NCBI GenBank assembly: GCA_046299555.1
Contig: JBKBHS010000005.1
Span: forward strand, 101,190-165,189
DNA length: 64,000 bases
Reading direction: 5' to 3'
From: CALKJP01 sp046299555
GTDB taxonomy: Bacteria; Bacteroidota; Bacteroidia; JACCXN01
Shown: one piece after another, positions 43,751 to 53,408 of the stretch
Layout of the letters: every line of letters begins with the position of its first letter
Numbering within the stretch: position 1 is the first letter of the stretch
Position numbers and translations under genes: made by a program
Notes under the pieces: generated by a model
Told to the model about the DNA's origin: nothing
The model's input: the letters and a program-made list of their open reading frames with translations, nothing else
Database searches by the model: none

Positions 43751-46700
43751 ATGAAAATGAAAAATCTACTCTTATCAATTGTAACAATTATTGTTTCATT
43801 AGTAGCTAACTCTCAAACTACAGTATTAATAGATCCAACTACTGATGGAGGATTTGAGCTACCTGGCGGATTTGCAGGTAATGGCTGGACAGAAGTAAAT
43901 GATGGTGTAAACCAATGGTTTGTTGGTGCTCAAGGTTTTAATGCAGGTTCTAACGGTGCCTATATTTCAAATGATGGCGGATTAACCAATACATTTACCA
44001 TTAATCAAACACAAGTATCTCATTTTTACAGAGATGTTACTTTTCCTGCCGGTCAAAGCATTATAGTGTTAAGTTTTAATGTACGTGTACAGGGAGAAGG
44101 TTGTTGTGATTACCTTAGAGTTCATGTAGTTCCAACCACAACTGTTCCTACTGCTAACGTTATGCTTACAACCGGACAAGTTGGTGTAAACTATAATTTA
44201 CAAAGTGGATGGGCATTTATACAATTACAATTATCACCAGCATTCGCAGGAACAACACAACGTTTAGTATTTACTTGGAGAAACGATGGTTCTATTGGAA
44301 CTCAACCACCAGCTTCAGTTGATAATATCAATTTATACACACAAACACCCAATCCTTTAAATGGTATTTATACAATTGACAATACCTTGCCTACAAGCCC
44401 TACAATTCCAGCACCGGGTAATTTTAACTCATTTAATGATGCTATAACTTACTTAAATTTACATGGAGTTTCAGGTCCGGTCACTTTTAATGTAACTGCC
44501 GGACAAACATTTTCTGAAACACCTAAAACTATCAATCCGTTTATCGGAAATATTTCAACCAATCCTGTTATTTTTCAAAAAAATGGAACCGGTGCTAATC
44601 CATTATTTATTGGTGTTAGTGGTACAAGCACTACTGATGCTTGTATAACTATAAACGGAGCAGATTATATTACATTTGATGGAATAGATGTAGCTGATGC
44701 AACTTCCAATTCAACAGCAAATGAAATAATGGAATACGGCTACAGAATTAAAAACGAAAATGCTACAAATGGTTCAAAACAAATTATTATACAAAATTGT
44801 AAAATAACATTAAAAAATACTTTTATCACTACGATTGGACTATTACATACTACATCCACTGTAGGTGGAGGTTTTACACCAACCGCTGCATCCGGGCAAA
44901 ACGATAGCTGTAAGTATTATAATTTAATTGTAGAAAATTGTGGGTTAGGCGGTATCTTTCTAACCTCAGGTTCAACAACGTTTACCGGAACAAATAATGA
45001 AGTAGGTTCAATTGGAGCAGGAACAACCATAATTGGAACAGATTACACAGGTTTACCTACGGGAAATATTGGTGGCGGACAAAGTGTATCTTCTTATGGA
45101 ATTCAAGCATTAAATCAAACTAATTTAAAAATATTTAAAACTACTATAAGAAATATTTCATCTATAGGTATTAATAGAGGAATTTGGGTTCAAGGAGCTT
45201 TTGGAAATACTGAAATTTATGGAAATACCATTTACGGAGTTAGAAATCCAAGTACCACCAGTACTAGTTCTGTTAGAGGTATGGATTTGAATCTATCTAC
45301 TTCTACCTTAACTACAAACATAATGTATGTATATAATAATTTTATATCTGACATAATTTCAAATTATACTCCTGCAACACCGTCATCTATAAGAGTTGTT
45401 CAAGGAATAGTATGTGGGGCAGGCTCATCTACAGGAACTTATAACATTGATTATAATTCAGTAAGTATTGATGGTTCATTATCTAATGCATCAAGCGTTT
45501 GTTTAGAATTTTTAGGCAGCACTGCTACTCAAAATGTAAGGAATAATATACTTGCCAATTACACCGGTGCACAAACGGGTGTAGCTAAACACTATTGTAT
45601 AAGAACAAGTTCTGCAACAACGCTTGGAAGTGCAACATCTGTTTCAGATTACAACGATTTTTATATAGCTAATACTTCTAATGGATTTATTGCTTTAACA
45701 GGAACAGTTGATCAAACAACTATAGCTGCTTGGGATGCTGCAATTACTACACCAGCTGCTCCATTAGATGTTAACTCTTTATCAGTTGATCCGGAATTTG
45801 TAAATACAAATAAAAATCTTCATACATTTTCACAAAATATTGATGGTTTAGCAAATATGCTAACAATTACATGGGTTAATGATGATATAGACGGTCAAGT
45901 TAGAAATGCTCCCCATGATATAGGTGCAGATGATTTTACTCCTCCTGCAATTGATGGCAAAATTGTAGAAATGATAAATCCTGTTTTACCACCAAATTGT
46001 TATTCCAACTGTGAACCAATAAATATTAAAGTAAAAAACAATGGAACAGGGACTATAAATTTTGTAACCAATCCAATGACAATTTCTATAAATATTACAG
46101 GGGTAAATCCACAAACATATACAACAACGATTAATACAGGTTCTTTAGCCGTGGGCGACAGCATTTCAGTTAACTTAACGAATTGCTATGATATGTCAGC
46201 TGCGGGGACCTACAATTTTAATCCTTCCATTTCTATCATTTCAGATGGAAATCCATTTAACGATACATTGCCAACTATTACAATAAACATCAGTTCATCT
46301 GCCGGTACAGCAGCTATCAATACATCAAGTATTTGTTTTGGTGATTCTGCTACTTTAACTTTAACAGGAAGTACCGGAGCATTTCAATGGCAAAGTAGTG
46401 CAGATGGAATAAACTGGGTAAACGAAACTGGGCCGGGAAGCAATTCTTCATCATATATTGTTTCTCCAAGTGATACAATTTATTACAGAGCAGTTTCATG
46501 TTCAACAATATTCTCCAATGTTGTAACATTAAATGTAAACAGTGTAACTAATCCAACAGGTACCGGAGGCTCTCGTTGTGGCTACGGACCTGTTACATTA
46601 AATGCTTCCGGTAATGGAACTATTAAGTGGTACACCGATTCAATTGGCGGAAACTTAGTAAATACTGGTACTACTTACACCCCTCTTGTAGGCCAAACTG

Positions 46701-48952
46701 ATACCTTTTGGATTGAAAACAATATTGTTTCAGGTGGTGGTGCTGTTGGAAAACCTATAAACTTCAGTGGAAGTGGGACTATTGTTCTAAACAGAGGTAT
46801 GGTATTTAATACCACAACAGAAATAGTTCTTGACTCTGTAATGGTATATCCAATTGGAACAGGAACCATACAAGTTGCATTAAGAGATAATGCAAATACT
46901 ATTATAGCTACTTCGCCTGTTATTCCTGTTACAGGTGCAGGTTTGGGTGTGTATATTCCTTTAAACTTTACAGTACCTGTTGGAACCGGCTACAGATTAA
47001 CCTTAAATGCAACATCAGGATTTACTGACTTATGGTTTGATAACACAGGAAACACCTACCCTTACAATTCACCAGGTGGAGAAATATCTATTACCAACGG
47101 CTGGACAGGTACTGTTACATCAACTGCTTATTTCTATTTTTACGATTGGAGATTTAGCAGAGTATGTTCAAGCTCTCGTATCCCGGTAATTGCAACTGTT
47201 ACTCCAACAGATTCAATATCTGTTTCTCCCAATCCTGCATTTTCTTGTCAAGGCTCTCCTGTTAGCTTAACTATTTCAAGTGCTAACCCTAACTATAATT
47301 ACACTTGGTCACCAGCCACAGGATTAAGCAGCACCACAGGAAGTAGTGTAACAGCTAACCCTTCAAGTAATACTACTTATGTAATTAGCGCAATTGATGG
47401 ACTTGGATGTACTGCTTATGATACTGTAACATTAACAGTTACTCCGGTACCTGTGATTGAGGCAGAGGCAGCAAGAACACAAATTTGTGGAAATGATACA
47501 ACTCAGTTATCTGTTAATTTAATTTCAGGTGGTACAAATATTAACCAAATTGGTAATGGTACAACTACTAATACCACTACTAGTTATCCAGCACCTTATG
47601 GAAATTGGTTCTGGGGAGCTAGACATCAATTCTTAATTTTAGCATCTGAATTAACAGCAGCTGGATTTTCAGCAGGACCTATTAATGATATTGCATTTGA
47701 TGTAACTGCAGTAAATAACTGTCCTGCATTAATTAATTTCGAAATTAAAATGGGGATGACTACAGTAAATAACTTAACTTCATTCCAAACTGGTTTGACA
47801 ACAGTATTTACTACACCTTCTTACCAACCTGTTACAGGATGGAATACGCATGTATTCCCAACTTCATTCCAATGGGATGGTACATCGAATATCATTATTG
47901 AAACCTGTTTTAATAATAGCTCATTCCAACAAAATGCATCAACTAGATTTACTGCCACTCCATTTACTTCTACTATTTGGTATTTTGCAGACCAAGCCGG
48001 TGTTTGTAGCCAAACAACTGCCACAACATCTACCAACCGACCAAATATGCGTTTTACACAATTTAATCCGATATTATACAACTGGAGCCCATCTGCTAAT
48101 GTTAGTAATAGTACAATTAACAACCCTATAGGAACTCCTGTTGCAAATAGCAATACCACATTTATTGTAACCGTTACAGATTCCCTAACAGGATGCCCTG
48201 TTGTTGATTCCGTTACAGTTCAAGCTTTTCCTGTACCTCAGCCTAATTTAGGAAATGATACCAGCGTTTGTGCCAACCAACAATTTGTATTAACTCCGGG
48301 AGGTGGATTTAATACCTATCAATGGAGTAATGGTTCTATAGGACAATTAATAATTGTAAATGGTATATCCACTCCTCAAACATATTGGGTAGATGTTACA
48401 AATAGCTTTGGATGCTCTAACAGAGATTCTATTACAGTTTCTGTTAATCCTTCACCAAATATTAATTTAGGAAATGATACTACCATATGTAAAAATCATA
48501 CTTTAACCTTAAATGCCGGTCCGGGCTTTACTTCCTACCAATGGAATACAGGTGCTACTACACCAAGCATTACCATTCCGCAAGGTAGTATTACATCGGT
48601 TTATTATGTAACTGTTACCAATGCATTTGGTTGTAGCGACTCTGATACTATTTTAGTTACAGTTAATGCTTGTACCGGAATTGACGAAATTGAAAATGCT
48701 GACGGGGTTGTTTTAATATATCCCAACCCAAACAGAGGTTTATTTAATTTAGTAGTAGATATACCCGGAGCCGAAAATGCCCAAATAGAAATAATTAATA
48801 CACAAGGTAGAGTAATTTATAATTCGAGCATCAATAATACCGTAGGTTACAAAGATGTTATTGATCTTTCCGGTAATGCTTCCGGTATCTATTACGTACG
48901 TGTAATTTCAGAAAAATTTACCAACATTTCTAAATTAATGATAAATAACTAA
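43751..48952 (+). CDS. Giant T9SS-secreted surface protein (type A sorting domain), copy 2
   Basis: Start taken at the ATG of MKMKNLLLSIVTIIVSLVANSQ, which gives a normal signal peptide; an upstream TTG adds ten residues before it. The protein (1733 residues) follows the same order as copy 1: anchor region with HFYRDVTFPAGQS, beta-helix with ITFDGIDVAD and ANYTGAQTG also found in copy 1, CARDB-like part, Ig-like modules and a C-terminal type A sorting domain (LIYPNPNRGLFNL on, ending KLMINN). The GEVED domain of copy 1 is replaced here by a different module with GNWFWGARHQFLI. Adhesion is likely but not shown. Confidence 0.9.
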   Translation: MKMKNLLLSIVTIIVSLVANSQTTVLIDPTTDGGFELPGGFAGNGWTEVNDGVNQWFVGAQGFNAGSNGAYISNDGGLTNTFTINQTQVSHFYRDVTFPAGQSIIVLSFNVRVQGEGCCDYLRVHVVPTTTVPTANVMLTTGQVGVNYNLQSGWAFIQLQLSPAFAGTTQRLVFTWRNDGSIGTQPPASVDNINLYTQTPNPLNGIYTIDNTLPTSPTIPAPGNFNSFNDAITYLNLHGVSGPVTFNVTAGQTFSETPKTINPFIGNISTNPVIFQKNGTGANPLFIGVSGTSTTDACITINGADYITFDGIDVADATSNSTANEIMEYGYRIKNENATNGSKQIIIQNCKITLKNTFITTIGLLHTTSTVGGGFTPTAASGQNDSCKYYNLIVENCGLGGIFLTSGSTTFTGTNNEVGSIGAGTTIIGTDYTGLPTGNIGGGQSVSSYGIQALNQTNLKIFKTTIRNISSIGINRGIWVQGAFGNTEIYGNTIYGVRNPSTTSTSSVRGMDLNLSTSTLTTNIMYVYNNFISDIISNYTPATPSSIRVVQGIVCGAGSSTGTYNIDYNSVSIDGSLSNASSVCLEFLGSTATQNVRNNILANYTGAQTGVAKHYCIRTSSATTLGSATSVSDYNDFYIANTSNGFIALTGTVDQTTIAAWDAAITTPAAPLDVNSLSVDPEFVNTNKNLHTFSQNIDGLANMLTITWVNDDIDGQVRNAPHDIGADDFTPPAIDGKIVEMINPVLPPNCYSNCEPINIKVKNNGTGTINFVTNPMTISINITGVNPQTYTTTINTGSLAVGDSISVNLTNCYDMSAAGTYNFNPSISIISDGNPFNDTLPTITINISSSAGTAAINTSSICFGDSATLTLTGSTGAFQWQSSADGINWVNETGPGSNSSSYIVSPSDTIYYRAVSCSTIFSNVVTLNVNSVTNPTGTGGSRCGYGPVTLNASGNGTIKWYTDSIGGNLVNTGTTYTPLVGQTDTFWIENNIVSGGGAVGKPINFSGSGTIVLNRGMVFNTTTEIVLDSVMVYPIGTGTIQVALRDNANTIIATSPVIPVTGAGLGVYIPLNFTVPVGTGYRLTLNATSGFTDLWFDNTGNTYPYNSPGGEISITNGWTGTVTSTAYFYFYDWRFSRVCSSSRIPVIATVTPTDSISVSPNPAFSCQGSPVSLTISSANPNYNYTWSPATGLSSTTGSSVTANPSSNTTYVISAIDGLGCTAYDTVTLTVTPVPVIEAEAARTQICGNDTTQLSVNLISGGTNINQIGNGTTTNTTTSYPAPYGNWFWGARHQFLILASELTAAGFSAGPINDIAFDVTAVNNCPALINFEIKMGMTTVNNLTSFQTGLTTVFTTPSYQPVTGWNTHVFPTSFQWDGTSNIIIETCFNNSSFQQNASTRFTATPFTSTIWYFADQAGVCSQTTATTSTNRPNMRFTQFNPILYNWSPSANVSNSTINNPIGTPVANSNTTFIVTVTDSLTGCPVVDSVTVQAFPVPQPNLGNDTSVCANQQFVLTPGGGFNTYQWSNGSIGQLIIVNGISTPQTYWVDVTNSFGCSNRDSITVSVNPSPNINLGNDTTICKNHTLTLNAGPGFTSYQWNTGATTPSITIPQGSITSVYYVTVTNAFGCSDSDTILVTVNACTGIDEIENADGVVLIYPNPNRGLFNLVVDIPGAENAQIEIINTQGRVIYNSSINNTVGYKDVIDLSGNASGIYYVRVISEKFTNISKLMINN

Positions 48953-48984
48953 AAATGAGGGGCTTCAATGTTCCCCTCATTTTT
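48951..48984 (+). terminator. Rho-independent terminator
   Basis: Stem AAAAATGAGGGG/CCCCTCATTTTT (48951-48962 with 48973-48984), 10-nt loop, continuing T run. It begins inside the stop codon of the second giant gene. Confidence 0.88.
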
Positions 48985-48994
48985 TTAAATTTAT

Positions 48995-49025
48995 TTTGGA
49001 TATTAACTAAATTATACTACTTTTG
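48995..49025 (+). promoter_or_regulatory. Bacteroidota promoter of rpsT
   Basis: TTTG (48995-48998), a 19-nt spacer and TACTTTTG (49018-49025) match the Bacteroidota -33 TTTG/N19/-7 TAnnTTTG consensus exactly. It is 27 nt before the rpsT start, which follows a terminator. Confidence 0.75.
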
Positions 49026-49052
49026 CAATCCTTAAATTAAAGAATAAGAGAA

Positions 49053-49307
49053 ATGGCAAATCATAAGTCTGCGATTAAAAGAATCAGAGCTAACAATGCT
49101 AAGCGATTAAGAAACCGTTATTATGCTAAAACAACTCGTAATGCGGTAAAAGCTTTAAGATCATTAACTTCAAAAAAAGAAGCCGGAGAACAATTACCAA
49201 AAGTAATATCGTTGCTTGATAAATTAGCTAAGAAAAATGTAATTCATAAAAATAAGGCCTCAAACCTTAAATCTAAATTAATGAAATTTGTTGCTAAGCT
49301 AAAGTAA
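49053..49307 (+). CDS. rpsT: 30S ribosomal protein S20
   Basis: 84 residues, very basic. It starts MANHKSAIKRIRANNAKR, the standard S20 beginning, followed by RNRYYAKTTRNAVKALR and a C-terminal NVIHKNKASNLKSKL. It binds 16S rRNA early in 30S assembly. It is monocistronic, with a consensus promoter before it and a hairpin terminator after it. Confidence 0.98.
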   Translation: MANHKSAIKRIRANNAKRLRNRYYAKTTRNAVKALRSLTSKKEAGEQLPKVISLLDKLAKKNVIHKNKASNLKSKLMKFVAKLK

Positions 49308-49344
49308 TTAATTTATAGATTAAACATTAAAACGCTATAAACAC

Positions 49345-49371
49345 AAAGGTCTTGCAAATCGCAAGGCCTTT
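49345..49371 (+). terminator. Rho-independent terminator of rpsT
   Basis: Stem AAAGGTCTTGC/GCAAGGCCTTT (49345-49355 with 49361-49371, one G-U pair), loop AAATC, then TTTTATTATTT. Confidence 0.88.
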
Positions 49372-49400
49372 TTTATTATTTTTAAACACACAAAATACCT

Positions 49401-50096
49401 GTGAAGAATAATACCAAATTAAGTATTAAAAATTGGGCAGAAGATGATCGTCCGCGCGAAAAACTTTTACAAAAAGGACGACATGCGCTAAGTGATGCAG
49501 AGCTGATAGCTATTTTAATAGGATCAGGAAGTAAAAATTTATCAGCAGTTGAATTAGCCCAAAAAATTTTACACCACTCCGGAAATGATTTAAATAAACT
49601 TGGAAAATTAAGTATTAAAGATTTAATGCAACATAAGGGCATAGGCGAAGCAAAAGCAATAACCATAGCTGCCGCTTTAGAACTTGGTAGAAGAAGAAAA
49701 GAATCTGAAAATTCCAATACAAAAATTATTAAATCAAGTAAAGACGCCTATAATTTTATTGCTCCCTTTTTAAAAGATTTATCGCACGAAGAATTTTGGG
49801 CAATTTATTTGAGCAGAAATAATTCCATATTGTATTTTAATAAAATTGGTCAAGGAGGGCTATCGGCAACCGTTGCTGACATACGAATAATATTAAAAAC
49901 TGCCATTGAACATTTGGCATCCAATATTATTATTTGTCATAATCATCCTTCCGGCAATAAAAATCCAAGTAAAGCAGATATTGAACTTACCCAAAAATTA
50001 AAACAAGCAGCCGGTTTAATGGATATCAATCTTATCGATCATATTATTTTTACTGATAACTCCTATTATAGTTTTGCAGAAGAATCTATCATTTAA
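49401..50096 (+). CDS. radC: RadC family JAB-domain protein
   Basis: 231 residues starting at GTG (49401), the only start that retains the usual N-terminus KLSIKNWAEDDRPREKLL. An HhH-like region (LMQHKGIGEAKAITI) is followed by the JAB/MPN metalloprotease fold with HNHPSGNKNPSKADIELT (first His about residue 180) and a C-terminal DHIIFTD. Despite the name, a role in DNA repair has been questioned, and the cell function is unclear. Its stop overlaps the next start by 1 nt (TAATG). Confidence 0.92.
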   Translation: MKNNTKLSIKNWAEDDRPREKLLQKGRHALSDAELIAILIGSGSKNLSAVELAQKILHHSGNDLNKLGKLSIKDLMQHKGIGEAKAITIAAALELGRRRKESENSNTKIIKSSKDAYNFIAPFLKDLSHEEFWAIYLSRNNSILYFNKIGQGGLSATVADIRIILKTAIEHLASNIIICHNHPSGNKNPSKADIELTQKLKQAAGLMDINLIDHIIFTDNSYYSFAEESII

Positions 50097-51400
50097 TGTT
50101 ACTTATATATACACATAAAAAAACTTCGCGACTGCATTACATTTTTAAACTAATGTTAAATGAACTTTTAGGCTTAAAATTTAACATCACAGAAAAAAGC
50201 GAAGAATTTAAAAACTATAACGGACCAAAATTTTCATACACCTTAGCTCCTTTAGGTGATGAATTATTTTTTATGTGCAAGCCCCTTTTATTTGAAAAAA
50301 ATATTTACGAAATAAATTTACAAATATTTGAATGGAATGGCCTAAAGGTATTTTTTCCAACCGGAAAATCATCTGCTTTTCCATTTGATGTTTTTGCAGC
50401 AGCATTCTATTTAGTTAGCAGATATGAAGAGTATCTTCCGTATAAAAAAGATGCGCACCAGCGTTTTGATGCAAGCGAAAGCATTGCATTTAAGTATAAT
50501 TTTTTAGACAAGCCATTAATCAATTATTGGGCAAACTTATTAGCTGAAAAGTTAAAAAGTAAATTTCCTGATATTGAAATAAAAACTCCAAAGTATTCTT
50601 TCCTTTCTACCATTGACATAGATAGTGCTTTTGCTTATAAAGAAAAAGGATTTGTAAGAACCTTAGGTGGAATTATTAAATCAATCTTATCGCTCGATAC
50701 CCACAACCTCATGGAACGAGTGAATGTTATAATTGGAAATCAAAAAGATCCTTTTGATACTTTTGAGTACTTACAACATATTACAGAAAAATATAAACTA
50801 AAAAGCATTTATTTTTTCCTTTTGGCTGATTATGGATTAAATGATAAAAATGTATCTCACCAAAGTTTAAAACTTCAAAAGCTTATCCATTCTATTGCCG
50901 ATTATGCTGAAATTGGTATCCATCCGGGATATGCTTCCAATACCGATAAAAAGAAATTATATACAGAACATCAGCGTTTAGAAAAAATATTAAATCAACA
51001 CATCACTAAATCGCGACAACATTTTTTAAAACTTACTCTACCCGATACTTATCGTAATTTAATTGAATTGGATATTACTGACGATTATACCATGGGATAT
51101 GCTTCACAACCAGGTTTTAGAGCTTCTATTGCCAATTCGTTCTACTTTTATGACTTGGATAGCGAAACAGAAACAAAACTCCGTGTGCACCCTTTTATGA
51201 TAATGGAAGGCACCTTTAAATATTATTTAAATCAATCACCCGAAGAATTTAGCATTTGTGCTAAAAAACTAATTGACGAAACTAAAAAGGTAAATGGCGA
51301 ATTTATAAGTTTATGGCATAATGACTCCCTTTCTGACACCGGTATTTGGAGCGGATGGCGAAAAGCTTTTGAAGATATGATTATATATGCTACAAAATGA
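50096..51400 (+). CDS. Polysaccharide deacetylase family protein
   Basis: 434 residues, no signal peptide. The N-terminal 170 residues (FNITEKSEEFKNYNGPKFSYT and FDVFAAAFYLVSRYEEYL) are the domain typical of Bacteroidota proteins of this group. The C-terminal catalytic part has STIDIDSAFAY with the metal Asp residues and EIGIHPGYAS with the His. It may remove acetyl groups from a cell-envelope glycan. It overlaps radC by 1 nt and the FemAB-like gene by 4 nt, so these three are translated together. Confidence 0.85.
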   Translation: MLLIYTHKKTSRLHYIFKLMLNELLGLKFNITEKSEEFKNYNGPKFSYTLAPLGDELFFMCKPLLFEKNIYEINLQIFEWNGLKVFFPTGKSSAFPFDVFAAAFYLVSRYEEYLPYKKDAHQRFDASESIAFKYNFLDKPLINYWANLLAEKLKSKFPDIEIKTPKYSFLSTIDIDSAFAYKEKGFVRTLGGIIKSILSLDTHNLMERVNVIIGNQKDPFDTFEYLQHITEKYKLKSIYFFLLADYGLNDKNVSHQSLKLQKLIHSIADYAEIGIHPGYASNTDKKKLYTEHQRLEKILNQHITKSRQHFLKLTLPDTYRNLIELDITDDYTMGYASQPGFRASIANSFYFYDLDSETETKLRVHPFMIMEGTFKYYLNQSPEEFSICAKKLIDETKKVNGEFISLWHNDSLSDTGIWSGWRKAFEDMIIYATK

Positions 51401-52302
51401 TTTATCATTTAAAACATCACGAAATTGACTTTGTAAAATGGGATAAAATTGCTTCAATGCAAAATATACCCTATTCATGCAGTTGGTATTTAAATAGCGT
51501 ATCACCCAATTGGGAAGCATTAATTTTAAACGATTATGAAGCTATAATGCCATTAACCTGCAAAAAAAAATGGGGTATTCATTATTTAGCTCAACCATAT
51601 TTTACCCAACAATTAGGAATTTTTGGGGAAAATATATCTATACACATCATAGAACAATTTATTGCCGAAATAATAAATAAATATCGCTATATTGATATTA
51701 ATTTAAATGAAGAAAACAGCTCATATTTAATCAATAACAAAAATACATTTCACCAAACCAATATTCTTTTAGAACTTAATAAACCCTATGAAATTTTACG
51801 AAAAAATTTTTCGGAGAATACCAAAAGAATGATAAAAAAAGCTGAAAAATCCGGTGTTAGAATTGAAGAATCAGAAAACCACGAAAACTTAATAAATCTG
51901 TTTAAAAAAACTAAGGGTATAAACCTAAAGCATTTAGACAATAAAGCATATATAACTCTAAACAATTTAATTTTAAACTGCAAAAAATATATAAACGTTC
52001 AAATAAAAAATATTTATCAAGAAAATAATTTATTAGGAGGAGCCATTTTTTTAAAATTTAACCATCGTTTAATTTTCTCTTTTTCAGCTATAGGCGATAG
52101 AGGGAAAGAAGTTGGTGCCATGCATTATTTAATTGCTGAAACTATAAAAGAAAATTCTCATCAAAATTTAATATTAGATTTTGAGGGCTCAAATAATGTT
52201 AATTTAGCTCGTTTTTATAAGAGTTTTGGTTCAAAGGAAATAGTATATTTACGCTTTAAAAAAAATAATCTTCCCTACCCTATTAAATGGTTAAAAAAAT
52301 AA
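51397..52302 (+). CDS. GNAT/FemAB-like acyltransferase
   Basis: 301 residues. The N-terminal part (DFVKWDKIASMQNIPYSCSWYLN) and the C-terminal acceptor region (LLGGAIFLKFNHRLIFSFSAIGDRGKEVGAMHYL, in parts) resemble FemAB/GNAT-fold proteins that transfer acyl or aminoacyl groups, for instance onto peptidoglycan or lipids. No tRNA-binding insert is visible. Being joined to a polysaccharide deacetylase gene by a 4-nt overlap suggests a shared envelope task. The specific reaction is unknown. Confidence 0.7.
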   Translation: MIYHLKHHEIDFVKWDKIASMQNIPYSCSWYLNSVSPNWEALILNDYEAIMPLTCKKKWGIHYLAQPYFTQQLGIFGENISIHIIEQFIAEIINKYRYIDINLNEENSSYLINNKNTFHQTNILLELNKPYEILRKNFSENTKRMIKKAEKSGVRIEESENHENLINLFKKTKGINLKHLDNKAYITLNNLILNCKKYINVQIKNIYQENNLLGGAIFLKFNHRLIFSFSAIGDRGKEVGAMHYLIAETIKENSHQNLILDFEGSNNVNLARFYKSFGSKEIVYLRFKKNNLPYPIKWLKK

Positions 52303-52306
52303 TTCT

Positions 52307-52954
52307 ATGGTACATATTTTAGGAAACACCAATTCTGTATTCAATAATTTTATTGCTGAAATTAGAGATATTCATATTCAAAAAGACAGCATGCGTTTTA
52401 GAAAAAACATGGAACGCATGGGCGAAATATTTGCCTACGAAATAAGCAAACATTTATCATATATAACTAAAGAAGTTACTACTCCATTAGGAGTATCAAA
52501 AGAAAATATCATAAACGAACAAATTGTTGTTGGAACAATATTACGTGCCGGATTACCTTTACATCAAGGAGTTTTAAATTTTTTTGATAATGCACAAAAT
52601 GCTTTTATAGCAGCTTATCGCAAACATCACAAAGACGGTAGCTTTGATATACAGGTAGAATATATTTCCAGTCCTGATTTAAACGACAAAATTTTAATAC
52701 TTACCGACCCAATGTTAGCTACCGGAGCATCCATTACTTTAACCTACAAACAAATTTTACAAAGAGGTAAACCCAAACACACCCATATAGTTTCTGTACT
52801 TGCAAGTGTTGAAGGATTAGATTATGCTAAAAAACATTTACCATCCAATGTTACCATTTGGTTAGGAGCTGTAGATGATGAGTTAACTGCTCAATCGTAT
52901 ATAGTTCCGGGATTAGGAGATGCCGGAGATTTAGCTTATGGTACAAAACTGTAA
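52307..52954 (+). CDS. upp: Uracil phosphoribosyltransferase
   Basis: 215 residues. It salvages uracil with PRPP to give UMP. The PRPP-binding motif is LTDPMLATGASITL, preceded by VGTILRAGLPLHQGVLNFF and followed by VSVLASVEGLDYAKKHLP; the C-terminal PGLGDAGDLAYGT uracil-binding segment is intact. It begins 4 nt after the FemAB-like gene and shares the transcript, although the metabolic roles differ. Confidence 0.96.
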   Translation: MVHILGNTNSVFNNFIAEIRDIHIQKDSMRFRKNMERMGEIFAYEISKHLSYITKEVTTPLGVSKENIINEQIVVGTILRAGLPLHQGVLNFFDNAQNAFIAAYRKHHKDGSFDIQVEYISSPDLNDKILILTDPMLATGASITLTYKQILQRGKPKHTHIVSVLASVEGLDYAKKHLPSNVTIWLGAVDDELTAQSYIVPGLGDAGDLAYGTKL

Positions 52955-52961
52955 ATATTAG

Positions 52962-53408
52962 TTGGGAGGAATTATTGAAATATTAGGATTATTTTTACTT
53001 AGCAGTGTAAAATTTTTATTTGCTCCAGCCTCTGCTATAGCACTCGGATATAGCTTGCCTAAAACTATTATAATAACTTTTTGTGGTGGCAGTTTTGGAA
53101 TAACTATCTTTTATTTTTTAGGTGCAAGTTTATCTAAATGGTGGGTCAAACACAAAAAAAAATCGAATAAGAAAAAAGTTTTTACCACCACTAATAGGAA
53201 AATTGTACATATAAAAAACAAATATGGATTAATTGGGTTATGTTTAATTACACCCGGAATAATTTCAATACCTGTTGGTTCTATATTGGCAGCAAAATAT
53301 TTTAGAAATGATAAAAGAACTTTTTCTTATCTTATAGCCTCGCTTTTTATTTGGTGTATTGTTTTATCATCAGCTGCCTATTTCTTAAAAGTAGGATTAA
53401 ATGTTTAA
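52962..53408 (+). CDS. Small multi-pass membrane protein
   Basis: 148 residues starting at a TTG (52962) preceded closely by the upp stop; no ATG exists in the hydrophobic N-terminus. Three or four membrane segments (about 4-30, 33-52, 95-112 and 122-142) surround a Lys-rich loop (KHKKKSNKKK, about 65-75). ITPGIISIPVGSILAAKYF resembles the DedA/small multidrug-export family motif, but the similarity is weak. It overlaps the HAD gene by 8 nt. Function unknown. Confidence 0.72.
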   Translation: MGGIIEILGLFLLSSVKFLFAPASAIALGYSLPKTIIITFCGGSFGITIFYFLGASLSKWWVKHKKKSNKKKVFTTTNRKIVHIKNKYGLIGLCLITPGIISIPVGSILAAKYFRNDKRTFSYLIASLFIWCIVLSSAAYFLKVGLNV

